This document shows, in pieces, positions 9,238 through 19,925 of a stretch of DNA of 64,000 nt. The position numbers and the translations under genes were made by a program. Numbering within the stretch: position 1 is the first letter of the stretch; each line of letters begins with the position of its first letter. The stretch covers positions 248,001 through 312,000 of the forward strand of contig JAVBXY010000035.1 in NCBI GenBank assembly GCA_030824275.1. The letters are read 5' to 3'. The notes under the pieces were generated by a model, which saw only the letters and a list, made by a program, of their open reading frames with translations, had not been told where the DNA came from and searched no databases. Source of the stretch: Rhodocyclaceae bacterium. GTDB lineage: Bacteria > Pseudomonadota > Gammaproteobacteria > Burkholderiales > Rhodocyclaceae.

Positions 9238-9249
9238 TGCGCCGCTTTT

Positions 9250-10542
9250 CTATTTCAGCCTGAACTCAGCCGCATTGGCGTGGGCCGTGAGGCCTTCGCC
9301 GTGGGCCAGCGTCGCCGCGATGGGGCCGAGCTTTTTCGCGCCTGCCGCCGATACTTCGATCAGGCTGCTGCGCTTCTGGAAGTCATAGACGCCGAGCGGC
9401 GAGGAGAAGCGCGCGCTGCGCGAAGTGGGCAGCACATGGTTGGGACCGGCGCAGTAGTCGCCCAGCGATTCGGAGGCGTAGTAGCCGATGAAGATGGCAC
9501 CAGCATGGCGGACCTTTTCCACCAGCGGTGCCGGCTCGGCGACCGATAGCTCCAGATGTTCGGGGGCGATGCGATTGGCGATAACGCAGGCTTCGTCGAG
9601 GTCGCTCACGTGAATCAGGGCGCCGCGTCCCTTGAGCGAGGCAGCGATGACTTCGCGACGCGGCTGGGTTGGCAGCAGCTTTTCGATGCTGGCGGCGACA
9701 CGCTCAATGAATGCGGCATCCGGACAGAGCAGGATGGATTGCGCCAGTTCGTCGTGCTCGGCCTGGGCGAAGAGATCGATGGCGACCCAGTCCGGGTTGG
9801 CGGTGGCGTCGGCGATGATCAGCACTTCGGAGGGTCCGGCCACCATGTCGATGCCGACGGTGCCGAAGACGCGGCGCTTGGCGCTGGCGACGTAGGCATT
9901 GCCGGGGCCGACGATCTTGTCCACCTGCGGGATGGTCTGCGTGCCGTAGGCCAGCGCGGCGACGGCCTGGGCACCGCCGATGGTGAACACGCGATCGACG
10001 CCGGCGAGGCAGGCGGCGGCCAGTACCAGCGCATTTTTCTCGCCGCGCGGGGTGGGCACCACCATGATGAGTTCCTTGACGCCGGCGACCTTGGCCGGCA
10101 GGGCGTTCATCAGCACCGAGCTGGGATAGGCGGCCTTGCCGCCGGGCACATAGAGACCGACGCGATCCAGTGGCGTGACCTTCTGGCCGAGACGGGTGCC
10201 ATCGGCTTCGGTAAAGCTCCAGGACTCGGCCTTCTGTCGCTCGTGATAGTTCGTCACACGGGCGGCGGCGGCTTCGAGGGCTTGGCGCTGCTCGGTCGGC
10301 AGGCCGTCGAGGGCGGCCTGCAATTCGGCCTTGGGCAGTTCAAGCTGCACCATCGAGGCAACGTCGAGTTTGTCGAAGCGGCGCGTGTAGTCCATTACCG
10401 CCGCATCGCCGAGGGTGCGCACGTTGGCGAGAATTTCGGCGACGGTCTTTTCGATGGCCTCGTCGGTGCCGTTGTCGAAGTGCAGCAGAGCATCCAGCGT
10501 GGACAGGAATTCGGGCTCGCGGGTGCTCAGTCGACGAATCAC
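9250..10542 (-). CDS. hisD: Histidinol dehydrogenase
   Basis: HisD oxidises histidinol to histidine in two NAD-linked, zinc-dependent steps. The 430 residues contain the conserved [20 protein letters not shown], the substrate/metal segment [13 protein letters not shown] and the C-terminal [18 protein letters not shown]. It begins with GTG at 10542, overlapping the hisG stop (GTGA), so the two are translationally coupled. It is convergent with the inverted hisC. Confidence 0.97.
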   Translation of the reverse strand: MIRRLSTREPEFLSTLDALLHFDNGTDEAIEKTVAEILANVRTLGDAAVMDYTRRFDKLDVASMVQLELPKAELQAALDGLPTEQRQALEAAAARVTNYHERQKAESWSFTEADGTRLGQKVTPLDRVGLYVPGGKAAYPSSVLMNALPAKVAGVKELIMVVPTPRGEKNALVLAAACLAGVDRVFTIGGAQAVAALAYGTQTIPQVDKIVGPGNAYVASAKRRVFGTVGIDMVAGPSEVLIIADATANPDWVAIDLFAQAEHDELAQSILLCPDAAFIERVAASIEKLLPTQPRREVIAASLKGRGALIHVSDLDEACVIANRIAPEHLELSVAEPAPLVEKVRHAGAIFIGYYASESLGDYCAGPNHVLPTSRSARFSSPLGVYDFQKRSSLIEVSAAGAKKLGPIAATLAHGEGLTAHANAAEFRLK

Positions 10543-11189
10543 TTGATGGCTCCGGCGATGGCGTCGATCACGGGTTGCAGCAGTTCGCGCTTCATTTTCA
10601 GCGCGGCCTGATTGACCACGAGGCGCGAGGAGATGTTCATGATCTCCTCGACTTCAACCAGCTTGTTGGCCTTCAGCGTCGCGCCGCTGGAGACGAGGTC
10701 CACGATGGCGTCGGCCAGCCCGGCCAGCGGTGCCAGTTCCATCGAGCCGTAGAGTTTGATTAGATCTACATGCACGCCCTTGGCGGCGAAATGCTCGCGG
10801 GCCATGGCAATGTACTTGGTGGCGATGCGCAGGCGCGCGCCGCGTCGCACGGCGGCTTCGTAGTCGAAGCCGACCGGCGCGGCGACACACATGCGGCACT
10901 TGGCGATATTGAGGTCGAGGGGCTGGTAGAGGCCGACGCCGCCATGCTCGATCAGCACGTCCTTACCGGCGATGCCGAGGTCGGCGGCGCCGTACTGGAC
11001 ATAGGTCGGCACGTCGGAGGCGCGGACGATGACGACACGAACATCGGGACGGTTGGTGCCGATGATCAGCTTGCGCGATTTTTCCGGGTCTTCGGCCGGC
11101 ACGATGCCCGCCGCCGCGAGCAGAGGCAGGGTTTCCTCGAAGATGCGGCCCTTGGATAGGGCCACGGTGATCATGTTGGTTCCGGTCAT
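10539..11189 (-). CDS. hisG: ATP phosphoribosyltransferase catalytic subunit, short form
   Basis: HisG joins ATP and PRPP in the first, feedback-controlled step of histidine synthesis. The 216 residues are the short form lacking the C-terminal regulatory domain, which works only with HisZ; hisZ is at 45889-47052. Conserved segments are [18 protein letters not shown] and the PRPP loop [14 protein letters not shown]. The start may instead be the ATG at 11174 (211 residues). The gene follows murA with 4 bases between them. Confidence 0.96.
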   Translation of the reverse strand: MTGTNMITVALSKGRIFEETLPLLAAAGIVPAEDPEKSRKLIIGTNRPDVRVVIVRASDVPTYVQYGAADLGIAGKDVLIEHGGVGLYQPLDLNIAKCRMCVAAPVGFDYEAAVRRGARLRIATKYIAMAREHFAAKGVHVDLIKLYGSMELAPLAGLADAIVDLVSSGATLKANKLVEVEEIMNISSRLVVNQAALKMKRELLQPVIDAIAGAIK

Positions 11190-11193
11190 GGCG

Positions 11194-12703
<1,510 letters not shown>

Positions 12704-12713
12704 GGGAATCTCC

Positions 12714-13472
12714 TCAGGCGCGCAGCTTGTAGCCGCGCTTCAACAGGTTCAGGGTAAAGCTCGCCAGGATGACGAGGCAGACGGAGACGACGGCAAGGCT
12801 GGTCCACGGCGAGGCGTCGGAGACGCCGAAAAAGCCGTGACGAAAGCCGTCGATCATGTAGAAAACGGGGTTCCAGTGCGATACCTGTTGCCAGAAAACC
12901 GGCAGCGAGGCGATGGAATAGAAGACGCCGGAGAGAAAGGTCAGCGGCATGATCAGGAAATTCTGGAAAGCGGCGAGCTGGTCGAACTTGTCCGCCCAGA
13001 TGCCGGCGATGACGCCCAGGCTGCCGAGGATGGCGCCGCCCATCACGGCAAAGACGATGATCCATTGCGGCTCGGCAAATTGTAGGGGCGCGAACCAGCA
13101 GGTGACCAGCAGCACGCCGGAGCCGACCACCAGACCGCGCACCACGGCGGCCAGCACATAGGCGAGGTAGAACTCGTGATAGGAAATCGGCGGCAGCAGA
13201 ACGAAGACGATGTTGCCGGTGACCTTGGACTGGATCAGCGAGGACGAGGTATTGGCGAAGGCGTTCTGCAACACCGACATCATCACCAGGCCGGGGATGA
13301 GGAAGGCCGTGTAGGGCACGCCATGCACCTGCACGTGGGCTTCCAGCACATGCGAGAAGATCAACAGATAAAGCAAGGCGGTGAGCACCGGCGCAGCGAC
13401 GGTCTGGAAGCCAACCTTCCAGAAGCGCAGGACTTCCTTGTACAGCAGCGTGGAGAAACCGCTGGGCTTCAT
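12714..13472 (-). CDS. ABC-2 type exporter permease (YadH-like)
   Basis: This 252-residue inner-membrane protein has about six hydrophobic segments, a conserved TALLYLLIFSHVLEAHVQ region and the ABC-2 motif LTFLSGVFYSIASLP. It pairs with the ATPase gene immediately upstream (ATGA overlap at 13469-13472). The substrate is unknown; family members export lipids, polysaccharides or drugs. The location between mlaB and ibaG is common in betaproteobacteria. Confidence 0.9.
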   Translation of the reverse strand: MKPSGFSTLLYKEVLRFWKVGFQTVAAPVLTALLYLLIFSHVLEAHVQVHGVPYTAFLIPGLVMMSVLQNAFANTSSSLIQSKVTGNIVFVLLPPISYHEFYLAYVLAAVVRGLVVGSGVLLVTCWFAPLQFAEPQWIIVFAVMGGAILGSLGVIAGIWADKFDQLAAFQNFLIMPLTFLSGVFYSIASLPVFWQQVSHWNPVFYMIDGFRHGFFGVSDASPWTSLAVVSVCLVILASFTLNLLKRGYKLRA

Positions 13473-14374
13473 GGGTTCCGCCCCTGACCCTGCATGACAC
13501 GAACGAAGACCTCTTCAAGGTCGGGCTTGCCGATTTCGAGGTCGTCAATGACGCAACCGACGGCGCGGATTTTTGCCAGCAGCGGCTCCACCTCGTCAAA
13601 ACGGTCGAAGGGCAGCGACCACCAGCCACCGCTCTGGCCGCTGCCGGCGACCAGAGCGGCAGGCAAGCTGCCGTTGGTGCGCAAGCGCAGGGTGTGCGTG
13701 GAGAAGCTGCGCAGCAAGCTGGCCGTGGTATCCAGGGCAACGATCCTCCCGGCCTTCAGCATGGCGATGCGGGTACAAAGACTCTCGGCCTCTTCCAGAT
13801 AATGCGTGGTCAGGACGATGGTGTGGCCATCCTCGTTGAGGCGGCGGATGAAGCGCCACAGGGTCTGGCGCAGCTCGACATCGACGCCCGCCGTCGGCTC
13901 GTCGAGCACGATCACCGGCGGTCGATGGACCAGGGCCTGGGCCACCAGCACGCGACGCTTCATGCCACCTGACAGGGTGCGCATGTTGGCGTTGGCTTTG
14001 CTCGTCAGGTCGAGGTTTTCGAGAATTTCATCGATCCAGTCGTCATTGCCGTCGATACCGAAATAGCCGGACTGGATTTTCAGCGTCTCGCGCACACTGA
14101 AGAAGGGATCGAAAACCAGTTCCTGGGGCACCACTCCGAGTTGGCGGCGAGCAGCCCGGTAGTCGGTCTGGACATCATGGCCCATAACGGAAATCTTGCC
14201 GCCATCGGCCCGGGTGAGGCCGGCCAGGGCTGAAATCAGGGTTGTCTTGCCGGCGCCATTCGGCCCAAGGAGACCGAAGAACTCGCCCTGCTGAATATCC
14301 AGGTCAACGCCATCCAGCGCCTGGACAGTGCCAAAGCGTTTTGAGACCTGCTGGATGCGGATCGCGACGGACAT
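13469..14374 (-). CDS. ABC exporter ATP-binding protein (YadG/CcmA-like)
   Basis: This cytoplasmic ATPase drives the ABC-2 permease that follows. The 301 residues hold Walker A GPNGAGKTT, the signature LSGGMKRR, and Walker B VIVLDEPTAGVD. A roughly 80-residue C-terminal extension (DUF4162-like) follows the ATPase core. The ATG at 14374 (MSVAIRIQQVSKRFG) gives the usual N-terminus; an ATG at 14398 would add eight residues. Confidence 0.92.
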   Translation of the reverse strand: MSVAIRIQQVSKRFGTVQALDGVDLDIQQGEFFGLLGPNGAGKTTLISALAGLTRADGGKISVMGHDVQTDYRAARRQLGVVPQELVFDPFFSVRETLKIQSGYFGIDGNDDWIDEILENLDLTSKANANMRTLSGGMKRRVLVAQALVHRPPVIVLDEPTAGVDVELRQTLWRFIRRLNEDGHTIVLTTHYLEEAESLCTRIAMLKAGRIVALDTTASLLRSFSTHTLRLRTNGSLPAALVAGSGQSGGWWSLPFDRFDEVEPLLAKIRAVGCVIDDLEIGKPDLEEVFVRVMQGQGRNP

Positions 14375-14419
14375 GGCGGAACCGGCAGCGTGCGGCAAGA
14401 AAGCGGCGAAAGCGCGCGT

Positions 14420-14701
14420 TCAGTGCTGAGGAAGAAGCTCGGCGACGCCGTAAACGGCGGCAAGATTCAGCAGGTTCTGCGGGGGATTGAGGAGACGTAG
14501 AGCCTTGCCGCCGGCCTTGGCCGTGCGCATCCAGGCGAACAGGACAGCCAGGCTGGAGGAATCCATTTCAGTCACGCCGCCAAGATCAACATCCACTACC
14601 GTCGCGGCGACGGCGGTTTCGCCTTCGGCGAGCAGCGCAGAGGCTCCCGACATCAACATCGGTCCCGACACTTCCATCCGATCACCAACGACACGAATCA
14701 T
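14420..14701 (-). CDS. mlaB: STAS-domain protein of the Mla lipid-transport system
   Basis: MlaB is the small cytoplasmic partner that stabilises the MlaFE complex. The 93 residues are a single STAS domain, with the conserved VDVDLGGVTEMDSSSLAVLFAW where the DSS serine pair is retained. Its ATG overlaps the mlaC stop. Low sequence conservation is normal for this subunit, and position supports the call. Confidence 0.85.
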   Translation of the reverse strand: MIRVVGDRMEVSGPMLMSGASALLAEGETAVAATVVDVDLGGVTEMDSSSLAVLFAWMRTAKAGGKALRLLNPPQNLLNLAAVYGVAELLPQH

Positions 14702-15318
14702 TTTTTCGCCGCAATGGCTTCGCTGGCCTTGTTCTTTGCCTGCAAGGACTTGATCAGTCCATCAATGCCGTTGTTGCGCACTTCGCTGGCAAAGGAATCA
14801 CGGTAATTGGTGACAAGGCTGATACCCCCCACCTCGATGTCATAGACCTTCCAGGAAGAATTGGCCTTCTCGAGGTAGTAATCGAGCGGAATCGGCTTGC
14901 CGCCACCGGACTGCTTGATCTCGGTCCGCACCTTGGCATCGGTCTCACCAGCCTTCAGGGAGAACGGTTTGAAGTCGATGGTCTGGTTCTTGTACTCGGT
15001 GAGGGCCTTGGAATAGGTGCGCACCAGCAAGGTACGGAATTCGTCGGTCAGAACTTTTTGCTGGGCCGACGACGCCTTTTTCCATTCACGGGCCAGGGCC
15101 AGTTGCGTCATGCGAGTGAAGTTGAAGTTCGGCAGAACTTTGGCCTCAACAAGGTCAATAGCCTTTTTCGTGTTGCCGGACTGGATGTCCTTGTCCTTGC
15201 GAACAATCTCCAGCACTTCGCTGGTCACGTTCTTGATCAGGACATCCGGGCTCACTTCCTGAGCCGAAGCACCAAGGGATAGGAACAAGCCGCTGACAAA
15301 TGCAAAAAGGTATTTCAT
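14698..15318 (-). CDS. mlaC: Periplasmic phospholipid-binding protein MlaC
   Basis: MlaC ferries phospholipids between the outer-membrane MlaA complex and the inner-membrane MlaFEDB complex. The 206 residues have a Sec signal (KYLFAFVSGLFLSLGASAQ) and the Ttg2/MlaC fold, with NFNFTRMTQLALAREWKKAS and the C-terminal half VYDIEVGGISLVTNYRDSF. It follows mlaA after 49 bases. Confidence 0.93.
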   Translation of the reverse strand: MKYLFAFVSGLFLSLGASAQEVSPDVLIKNVTSEVLEIVRKDKDIQSGNTKKAIDLVEAKVLPNFNFTRMTQLALAREWKKASSAQQKVLTDEFRTLLVRTYSKALTEYKNQTIDFKPFSLKAGETDAKVRTEIKQSGGGKPIPLDYYLEKANSSWKVYDIEVGGISLVTNYRDSFASEVRNNGIDGLIKSLQAKNKASEAIAAKK

Positions 15319-15367
15319 GATCTTCCTGGAATTTCAATTATCCGGAGCAAACGCCCCGGGAACGACA

Positions 15368-16186
15368 TTACTTGACTGAAGGGGACTCCGTGCGGGCAAC
15401 CAGCACGGGCGCTGCATCGGCCGGAACTTCAGCCTCTGCCACCACCGGGCGCTCGACTTGCTCGGCGTCGGCCTCGACTTCCCGCGGCGGATTGCCGTCG
15501 TGAATCAGGTTACGGCGGCGCTGGAGATAGGCGTCGCGCAGGTAGGAATACTTGTCCAGTGCGGCTTCCTCGATCACCTTGTCGGCCGGCAGCAGGTTGG
15601 CGCGGTCATTGACCACACGCAGGACGATCAGTGCATTGCGATTGCGCACCGGGTCCATGTTGGCAACGGGATCAGCCTTAAGGTCAAGAATCAAGCCGAC
15701 AGTATCCCGTGCGGTACGCGGGCCGAACACCGGCAGCACCACATAAGCGCCATTGCCGACACCCCAGCGACCGAAGGTCTGACCGAAATCTTCCTCGTGC
15801 TTTTCGAGGCCGGCATCCGATGCCACGTCAAGAACGCCCAACAGACCAATCGTGGTGTTGATGGCCACACGGCCGAAATCGCTGAATGCTTCCGGCACCT
15901 TGCCTTGCAACAGGTTATTCACACCGATGAACACATCGGCGATGTTGCCGAAGAAATTCGTCACACCAGTACGTACAGGGGATGGCAAGGCTGCGTCGTA
16001 GCCGGTTGCGACCGGCTTGACGATGGCGGAATCCAAGCCTTCATTGAAGGCAAACATCGCACGGTTGAAACCCTCGATCGGATCCTTCGGATTCCCGGAG
16101 GTGGCGCAACCCGCCAGCATGGAGGCGGCAAATGCCGCCAGCGTGAGCGACTTGAGGCGAGTCGGCAATGTCTTGGTCATTTGCAT
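15368..16186 (-). CDS. mlaA: Outer-membrane lipoprotein MlaA (VacJ)
   Basis: MlaA removes misplaced phospholipids from the outer leaflet of the outer membrane. The 272 residues start with a lipoprotein signal whose lipobox is LAGC, followed by the family core DPIEGFNRAMFAFNEGLD and TFGRWGVGNGAYVVLPVFGP. A C-terminal tail rich in Glu, Ala and Pro (from about residue 225) is outside the fold. In E. coli mlaA is unlinked to mlaFEDCB; here it lies between mlaD and mlaC. An ATG at 16180 is an alternative start. Confidence 0.94.
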   Translation of the reverse strand: MQMTKTLPTRLKSLTLAAFAASMLAGCATSGNPKDPIEGFNRAMFAFNEGLDSAIVKPVATGYDAALPSPVRTGVTNFFGNIADVFIGVNNLLQGKVPEAFSDFGRVAINTTIGLLGVLDVASDAGLEKHEEDFGQTFGRWGVGNGAYVVLPVFGPRTARDTVGLILDLKADPVANMDPVRNRNALIVLRVVNDRANLLPADKVIEEAALDKYSYLRDAYLQRRRNLIHDGNPPREVEADAEQVERPVVAEAEVPADAAPVLVARTESPSVK

Positions 16187-16210
16187 TTTCCCGTCGGATA
16201 CCGTTGTTGG

Positions 16211-16681
16211 TTACTTCTTGCCGCCGTCTTCGGCAGCCTTGTTAAACATGAACTGGCTGATCAGCTTTTCCAGCACCACCGCCGACTGCGTCTTCTTGAT
16301 CGCGTCGCCGGACGCCAGCATGGCCGAATCACCGCCCACTTCGAAACCGATGTACTGCTCGCCCAGCAAGCCTGAGGTGTTGATGGTAGCAAACGTGTCC
16401 TTGGGGAACTTGTACCGGGCATCCACTTGAATCGTCACCACAGCAAGATAAGCCTCTGGATCAAAACGGATTTCCGAAACACGCCCCACTACCACGCCCG
16501 CGCTTTTTACCGCCGCGCGCACCTTCAGGCCCCCGATGTTATCAAACTTGGCTTGCAGAGCATATGTTTCCCCGGTGCTCGCGGACGTCAGGTTGCCCAC
16601 CTTGAGTGCCAAAAACAACAATGCGGCCAGGCCGATGGCGACGAAAAATCCGACCCAGAGGTCGAGTGCGGTGCGGCTCAT
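16211..16681 (-). CDS. mlaD: MCE-domain protein MlaD
   Basis: MlaD is anchored in the inner membrane and forms the periplasmic hexameric ring of the Mla complex. The 156 residues have one N-terminal membrane helix (VGFFVAIGLAALLFLALKVG) and one MCE domain (YALQAKFDNIGGLKVRAAVKS). The frame is open far upstream, but the ATG at 16681 gives the standard start, one base after the mlaE stop. Confidence 0.94.
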   Translation of the reverse strand: MSRTALDLWVGFFVAIGLAALLFLALKVGNLTSASTGETYALQAKFDNIGGLKVRAAVKSAGVVVGRVSEIRFDPEAYLAVVTIQVDARYKFPKDTFATINTSGLLGEQYIGFEVGGDSAMLASGDAIKKTQSAVVLEKLISQFMFNKAAEDGGKK

Positions 16682-16682
16682 G

Positions 16683-17477
16683 TCATACCCCTCTAAACAT
16701 GAAGGCGGTGAGAACGAAGTCGGCAGCCAGGATAGCCAGCGACGAAGTAACAACGGTGCGGGTGGTGGCGCCGGAGACGCCTTCCGCAGTCGGGTCGGCA
16801 TCATAGCCTTCAAAGACGGCAACCCAACTGACGATGACACCAAAAACGAAGCTCTTGATGACGCCGTTCATGATGTCCTCACGAAAATCCACCGAGGCCT
16901 GCATCTGGGACCAGAAAGATCCTTCATCGACGCCAATCAACTGGACGCCGACCAGATAGCCCCCGAAGATGCCCATGGCGGAAAACAAGGCTGCCAGCAG
17001 CGGCATCGACAAGACGCCCCCCCAGAAACGGGGGGCGACGACGCGGGCAATGGGGTTGACGGCCATCATCTCCATCGCCGAAAGCTGCTCGGTGGCTTTC
17101 ATCAGGCCGATCTCGGCAGTAATCGCCGAGCCGGCGCGGCTGGCGAACAGCAAGGCCGCCACCACGGGCCCCAGTTCCCGTACCAGCGAGAGCGAAACCA
17201 AGACGCCCAGCGCCTCCGAAGAGCCATAGCGCTGCAAGGTGTCGTAGCCCTGAAGCCCCAGCACCATGCCAACGAACAAGCCGGAGACCAGGATGATGAT
17301 CAGGGACAGGACGCCGGTGAAATAAATCTCGCGGATTGTCAGGTTCAAACGGCGCAGGGCCGTGCCCGATTCCAGCAGGATGGCGAGAAAGAACCGGGCG
17401 GCGAATCCAAGCCGCCAGATGCGGCTGGTGACCTTGCGGCCAAGCCCGATGAGAGCACGCGTCAGAAAGTTATCCAT
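16683..17477 (-). CDS. mlaE: Phospholipid ABC transporter permease MlaE
   Basis: MlaE is the integral membrane subunit of the Mla importer. The 264 residues have about five hydrophobic segments and the family signature GLVREL-like segment (SLSLVRELGPVVAALLFASR) with GSAITAEIGLMKATEQLSAM. It overlaps mlaF by 8 bases. Confidence 0.95.
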   Translation of the reverse strand: MDNFLTRALIGLGRKVTSRIWRLGFAARFFLAILLESGTALRRLNLTIREIYFTGVLSLIIILVSGLFVGMVLGLQGYDTLQRYGSSEALGVLVSLSLVRELGPVVAALLFASRAGSAITAEIGLMKATEQLSAMEMMAVNPIARVVAPRFWGGVLSMPLLAALFSAMGIFGGYLVGVQLIGVDEGSFWSQMQASVDFREDIMNGVIKSFVFGVIVSWVAVFEGYDADPTAEGVSGATTRTVVTSSLAILAADFVLTAFMFRGV

Positions 17478-18288
17478 GGCGCGCGGCCCTTCCCGTCAGT
17501 TCCGCGCCATAGGACGAGCGCGACGGATAGTGGAAGGGCACCGGCCCGTCGGCCTCGCCCCAGACGAACTGATGCACATAGGGAACGGTGGAACTCTTTA
17601 TTTCCTCCGCCGTGCCTTCGGCAACGATTTTTCCTTCGGAAACGAAATAAACGTAGTCGACGATTTTCAGGGACTCCTGCACGTCATGGGTGACCACAAT
17701 GGAACTGCCACCCAGGGCATCGTTCAGCTTGCGGATCAGTTCCCCGACGATGGAAAGGGAAATGGGATCGAGACCGGCAAACGGCTCGTCGTACATCATG
17801 AGCATCGGGTCCAGCGCGATAGCACGGGCCAGGGCAACGCGACGGGCCATGCCACCGGACAACTCGGCGGGCATCAGCTTGTGGGCGCCCCGAAGACCCA
17901 CTGCATGGAGTTTCATCATGACCAGATCGCGAATCATTGCCTCATTCAGATCGGTGTGCTCCCGCATCTGGAAGGCCACGTTGTCATATACCGACATGTC
18001 AGTGAATAAGGCGCCGAACTGAAACAGCATGCCCATTCGGCGACGCAAGTCGTATAGCCCGTCGCCATCCAGCTCATGCACAACCTTGCCAGCGACGCGT
18101 ACCTCGCCCGAGGTCGGCTTCAACTGCCCACCGATAAGACGCATGGTCGTGGTTTTCCCACAGCCGGAACTCCCCATGACAGCAACGACCTTGCCGCGCG
18201 GAATCGTCATGTTGATTCCGGTGAGGACGGGTCGACTGTCATAGGTGAAATTCAGATTGCGGATTTCGACGAGCGATTCCTGGGACAT
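17470..18288 (-). CDS. mlaF: Phospholipid ABC transporter ATP-binding protein MlaF
   Basis: MlaF powers phospholipid transport by MlaFEDB. The 272 residues contain Walker A GSSGCGKTT, signature LSGGMARR and Walker B LMMYDEPFAGLDPIS, all intact. The ATG at 18288 starts MSQESLVEIRNL; an upstream ATG at 18318 is less likely. A TAGAAT -10 element (18338-18343 on the minus strand) is present 50 bases upstream, though no good -35 goes with it. This is the first gene of the long minus-strand block that runs to the his and tat genes. Confidence 0.94.
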   Translation of the reverse strand: MSQESLVEIRNLNFTYDSRPVLTGINMTIPRGKVVAVMGSSGCGKTTTMRLIGGQLKPTSGEVRVAGKVVHELDGDGLYDLRRRMGMLFQFGALFTDMSVYDNVAFQMREHTDLNEAMIRDLVMMKLHAVGLRGAHKLMPAELSGGMARRVALARAIALDPMLMMYDEPFAGLDPISLSIVGELIRKLNDALGGSSIVVTHDVQESLKIVDYVYFVSEGKIVAEGTAEEIKSSTVPYVHQFVWGEADGPVPFHYPSRSSYGAELTGRAARHG

Positions 18289-18444
18289 ATTCGCGCCGAA
18301 ACCTTGCAAGGCCGGCAAATTGCAAACACAGCTAAGAATTCTATCAGAAGCTCGCAGTCATTCACACCGTCAAACCGGTTGAAATATCGAGCAAATGCCC
18401 CGCAGAACGGCCCTTGCAGGCAGATGCTTTGGGCTATGATGAGC

Positions 18445-19905
18445 ATGTCAATTTTTCCACACAACCCCTTGAACGCTCCCGACGGCAAAACTGCATTGCT
18501 GATAGTCGATGATGACCCGCTCATCGCCGACTCCTTGGGATATTTTCTTGGCAGAGACTATGCGGTGACGACTGCTGCGACCCGCAACGAGGCGGTTTCC
18601 TTCCTGCGCCAGGCCACTATTCCGCCCGCCTTGGCATTGATTGACCTCGGCCTCCCCCCCGCGCCTCACCGTCCCGATGAAGGCTTTGCGTTGATTGCCG
18701 ATATCCTGGCGCACGCTCCGGAAACCCGTATCGTCGTCCTCTCCGGTCAAAGTGATGAAGCCAACGCCCGTCACGCCAGAGCGCTGGGCGCCACCGAGTT
18801 CGTTGCCAAACCGGCCGATCCCGATGTTCTGCGAGACCTGATCCGCCGGGTGTTGGCTTTTCGCGACACAGGCATTCCCCAGGATGACGGCTTCATCGGC
18901 GACCACGTCTCGCTGCATAAGCTCCGCACGCAACTGCGGCAATATGCTGCATCCCCTTTCCCCGTCCTCATTGAGGGCGAGTCAGGCAGTGGCAAGGAGT
19001 TGGCGGCCAGTGCGCTGCATCGCCTATCCAATCGCTCCGAACAGCCCTTCCTCGCACTCAATTGCGCAGCCATTTCACCCTCCTTGGTAGAGGCCACACT
19101 GTTCGGCCACGGCAAGGGCGCATTCACCGGCGCCACGGGAGCCCGTGCCGGCTATTTCGAGGACGCCTCGAATGGGACGCTGTTCCTTGATGAAATTGGC
19201 GAACTTCCCCTCGATCTGCAACCCAAGCTTCTGCGCGTCCTGGAAAACGGTGAATACCAGCGCATCGGCGAAACCCAGGCACGCCGATCCACTGCCCGCA
19301 TCGTTGCCGCAACCAATCGCGACCTAAAAAAAGAGGTTCGTGAAGGGCGCTTCCGTGCCGATCTCTACCATCGACTATCGGTCTTTACTGTCAACGTACC
19401 CGCCCTCAGGGACTTGGGGCAGGACCGGATACAGCTGCTGGAGCATTTCCGCTCGATTTACGCCACCCAGGCCGGATTGCCCCCGTTCAACCTGTCCGAA
19501 AAAGCCGTTGAGAGACTCTCGGCGTATCGCTTTCCCGGCAACGTTCGCGAATTGCGCAACATTGCCATTCGGCTGACCACCAAGCATGCGGGAAAGTCCG
19601 TCGATCTTGCCGATCTGGAAGCGGAACTGGATATCTCCGGCTGCGAGCCCGCCGCCGTCCCGCCAGAGCCGACTTTTCTCAGCGGCGAACTCATGGTCGC
19701 CAGGGCGTTGCAGGAAATCCAGCAACGCCCGGACTTCAACCTGGACGCCACCCTGAGTCGATGGGAAGAGGCCTATATCGAGGCCGCCCAGCAACTTGCG
19801 CATGGCAACCTGAGCCAGGCCGCTCGCCTGCTCGGCATCAACCGCACTACGCTATACAACCGCATCGACACGCTGGCCCGCGACAAGCGAACTTCCCCGC
19901 AATAA
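18445..19905 (+). CDS. Sigma-54-dependent response regulator (NtrC family)
   Basis: This 486-residue regulator probably controls the pilus genes that follow after a 20-base gap. The receiver domain has the acidic pair in LLIVDDDPL, the phospho-acceptor Asp in LALIDLGLP, and the conserved Ser and Lys in VVLSGQ and VAKPAD. The AAA+ domain has GESGSGKE, the sigma-54 loop GAFTGA and [11 protein letters not shown] Fis-type helix-turn-helix ends the protein ([17 protein letters not shown]). Starts at 18436 and 18439 are equally possible. No histidine kinase is adjacent. A dispersed repeat copy encodes part of the linker AAVPPEPTF. Confidence 0.9.
   Translation: MSIFPHNPLNAPDGKTALLIVDDDPLIADSLGYFLGRDYAVTTAATRNEAVSFLRQATIPPALALIDLGLPPAPHRPDEGFALIADILAHAPETRIVVLSGQSDEANARHARALGATEFVAKPADPDVLRDLIRRVLAFRDTGIPQDDGFIGDHVSLHKLRTQLRQYAASPFPVLIEGESGSGKELAASALHRLSNRSEQPFLALNCAAISPSLVEATLFGHGKGAFTGATGARAGYFEDASNGTLFLDEIGELPLDLQPKLLRVLENGEYQRIGETQARRSTARIVAATNRDLKKEVREGRFRADLYHRLSVFTVNVPALRDLGQDRIQLLEHFRSIYATQAGLPPFNLSEKAVERLSAYRFPGNVRELRNIAIRLTTKHAGKSVDLADLEAELDISGCEPAAVPPEPTFLSGELMVARALQEIQQRPDFNLDATLSRWEEAYIEAAQQLAHGNLSQAARLLGINRTTLYNRIDTLARDKRTSPQ
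19650..19677 (-). repeat. Dispersed 28-bp repeat, copy e
   Basis: It matches the consensus at 24 of 28 positions. It lies antisense inside the response regulator, in the linker between the AAA+ and helix-turn-helix domains, the same domain boundary that holds copies a and b in the other sigma-54 activator. Confidence 0.85.
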
Positions 19906-19925
19906 CATCCGGATCACACGAACGC

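Noticed and set aside
18414-18441. TTGCAG and TATGAT as a promoter for the response regulator
   Set aside because: The spacer is only 15 bases and the transcript would begin within the cluster of candidate start codons.
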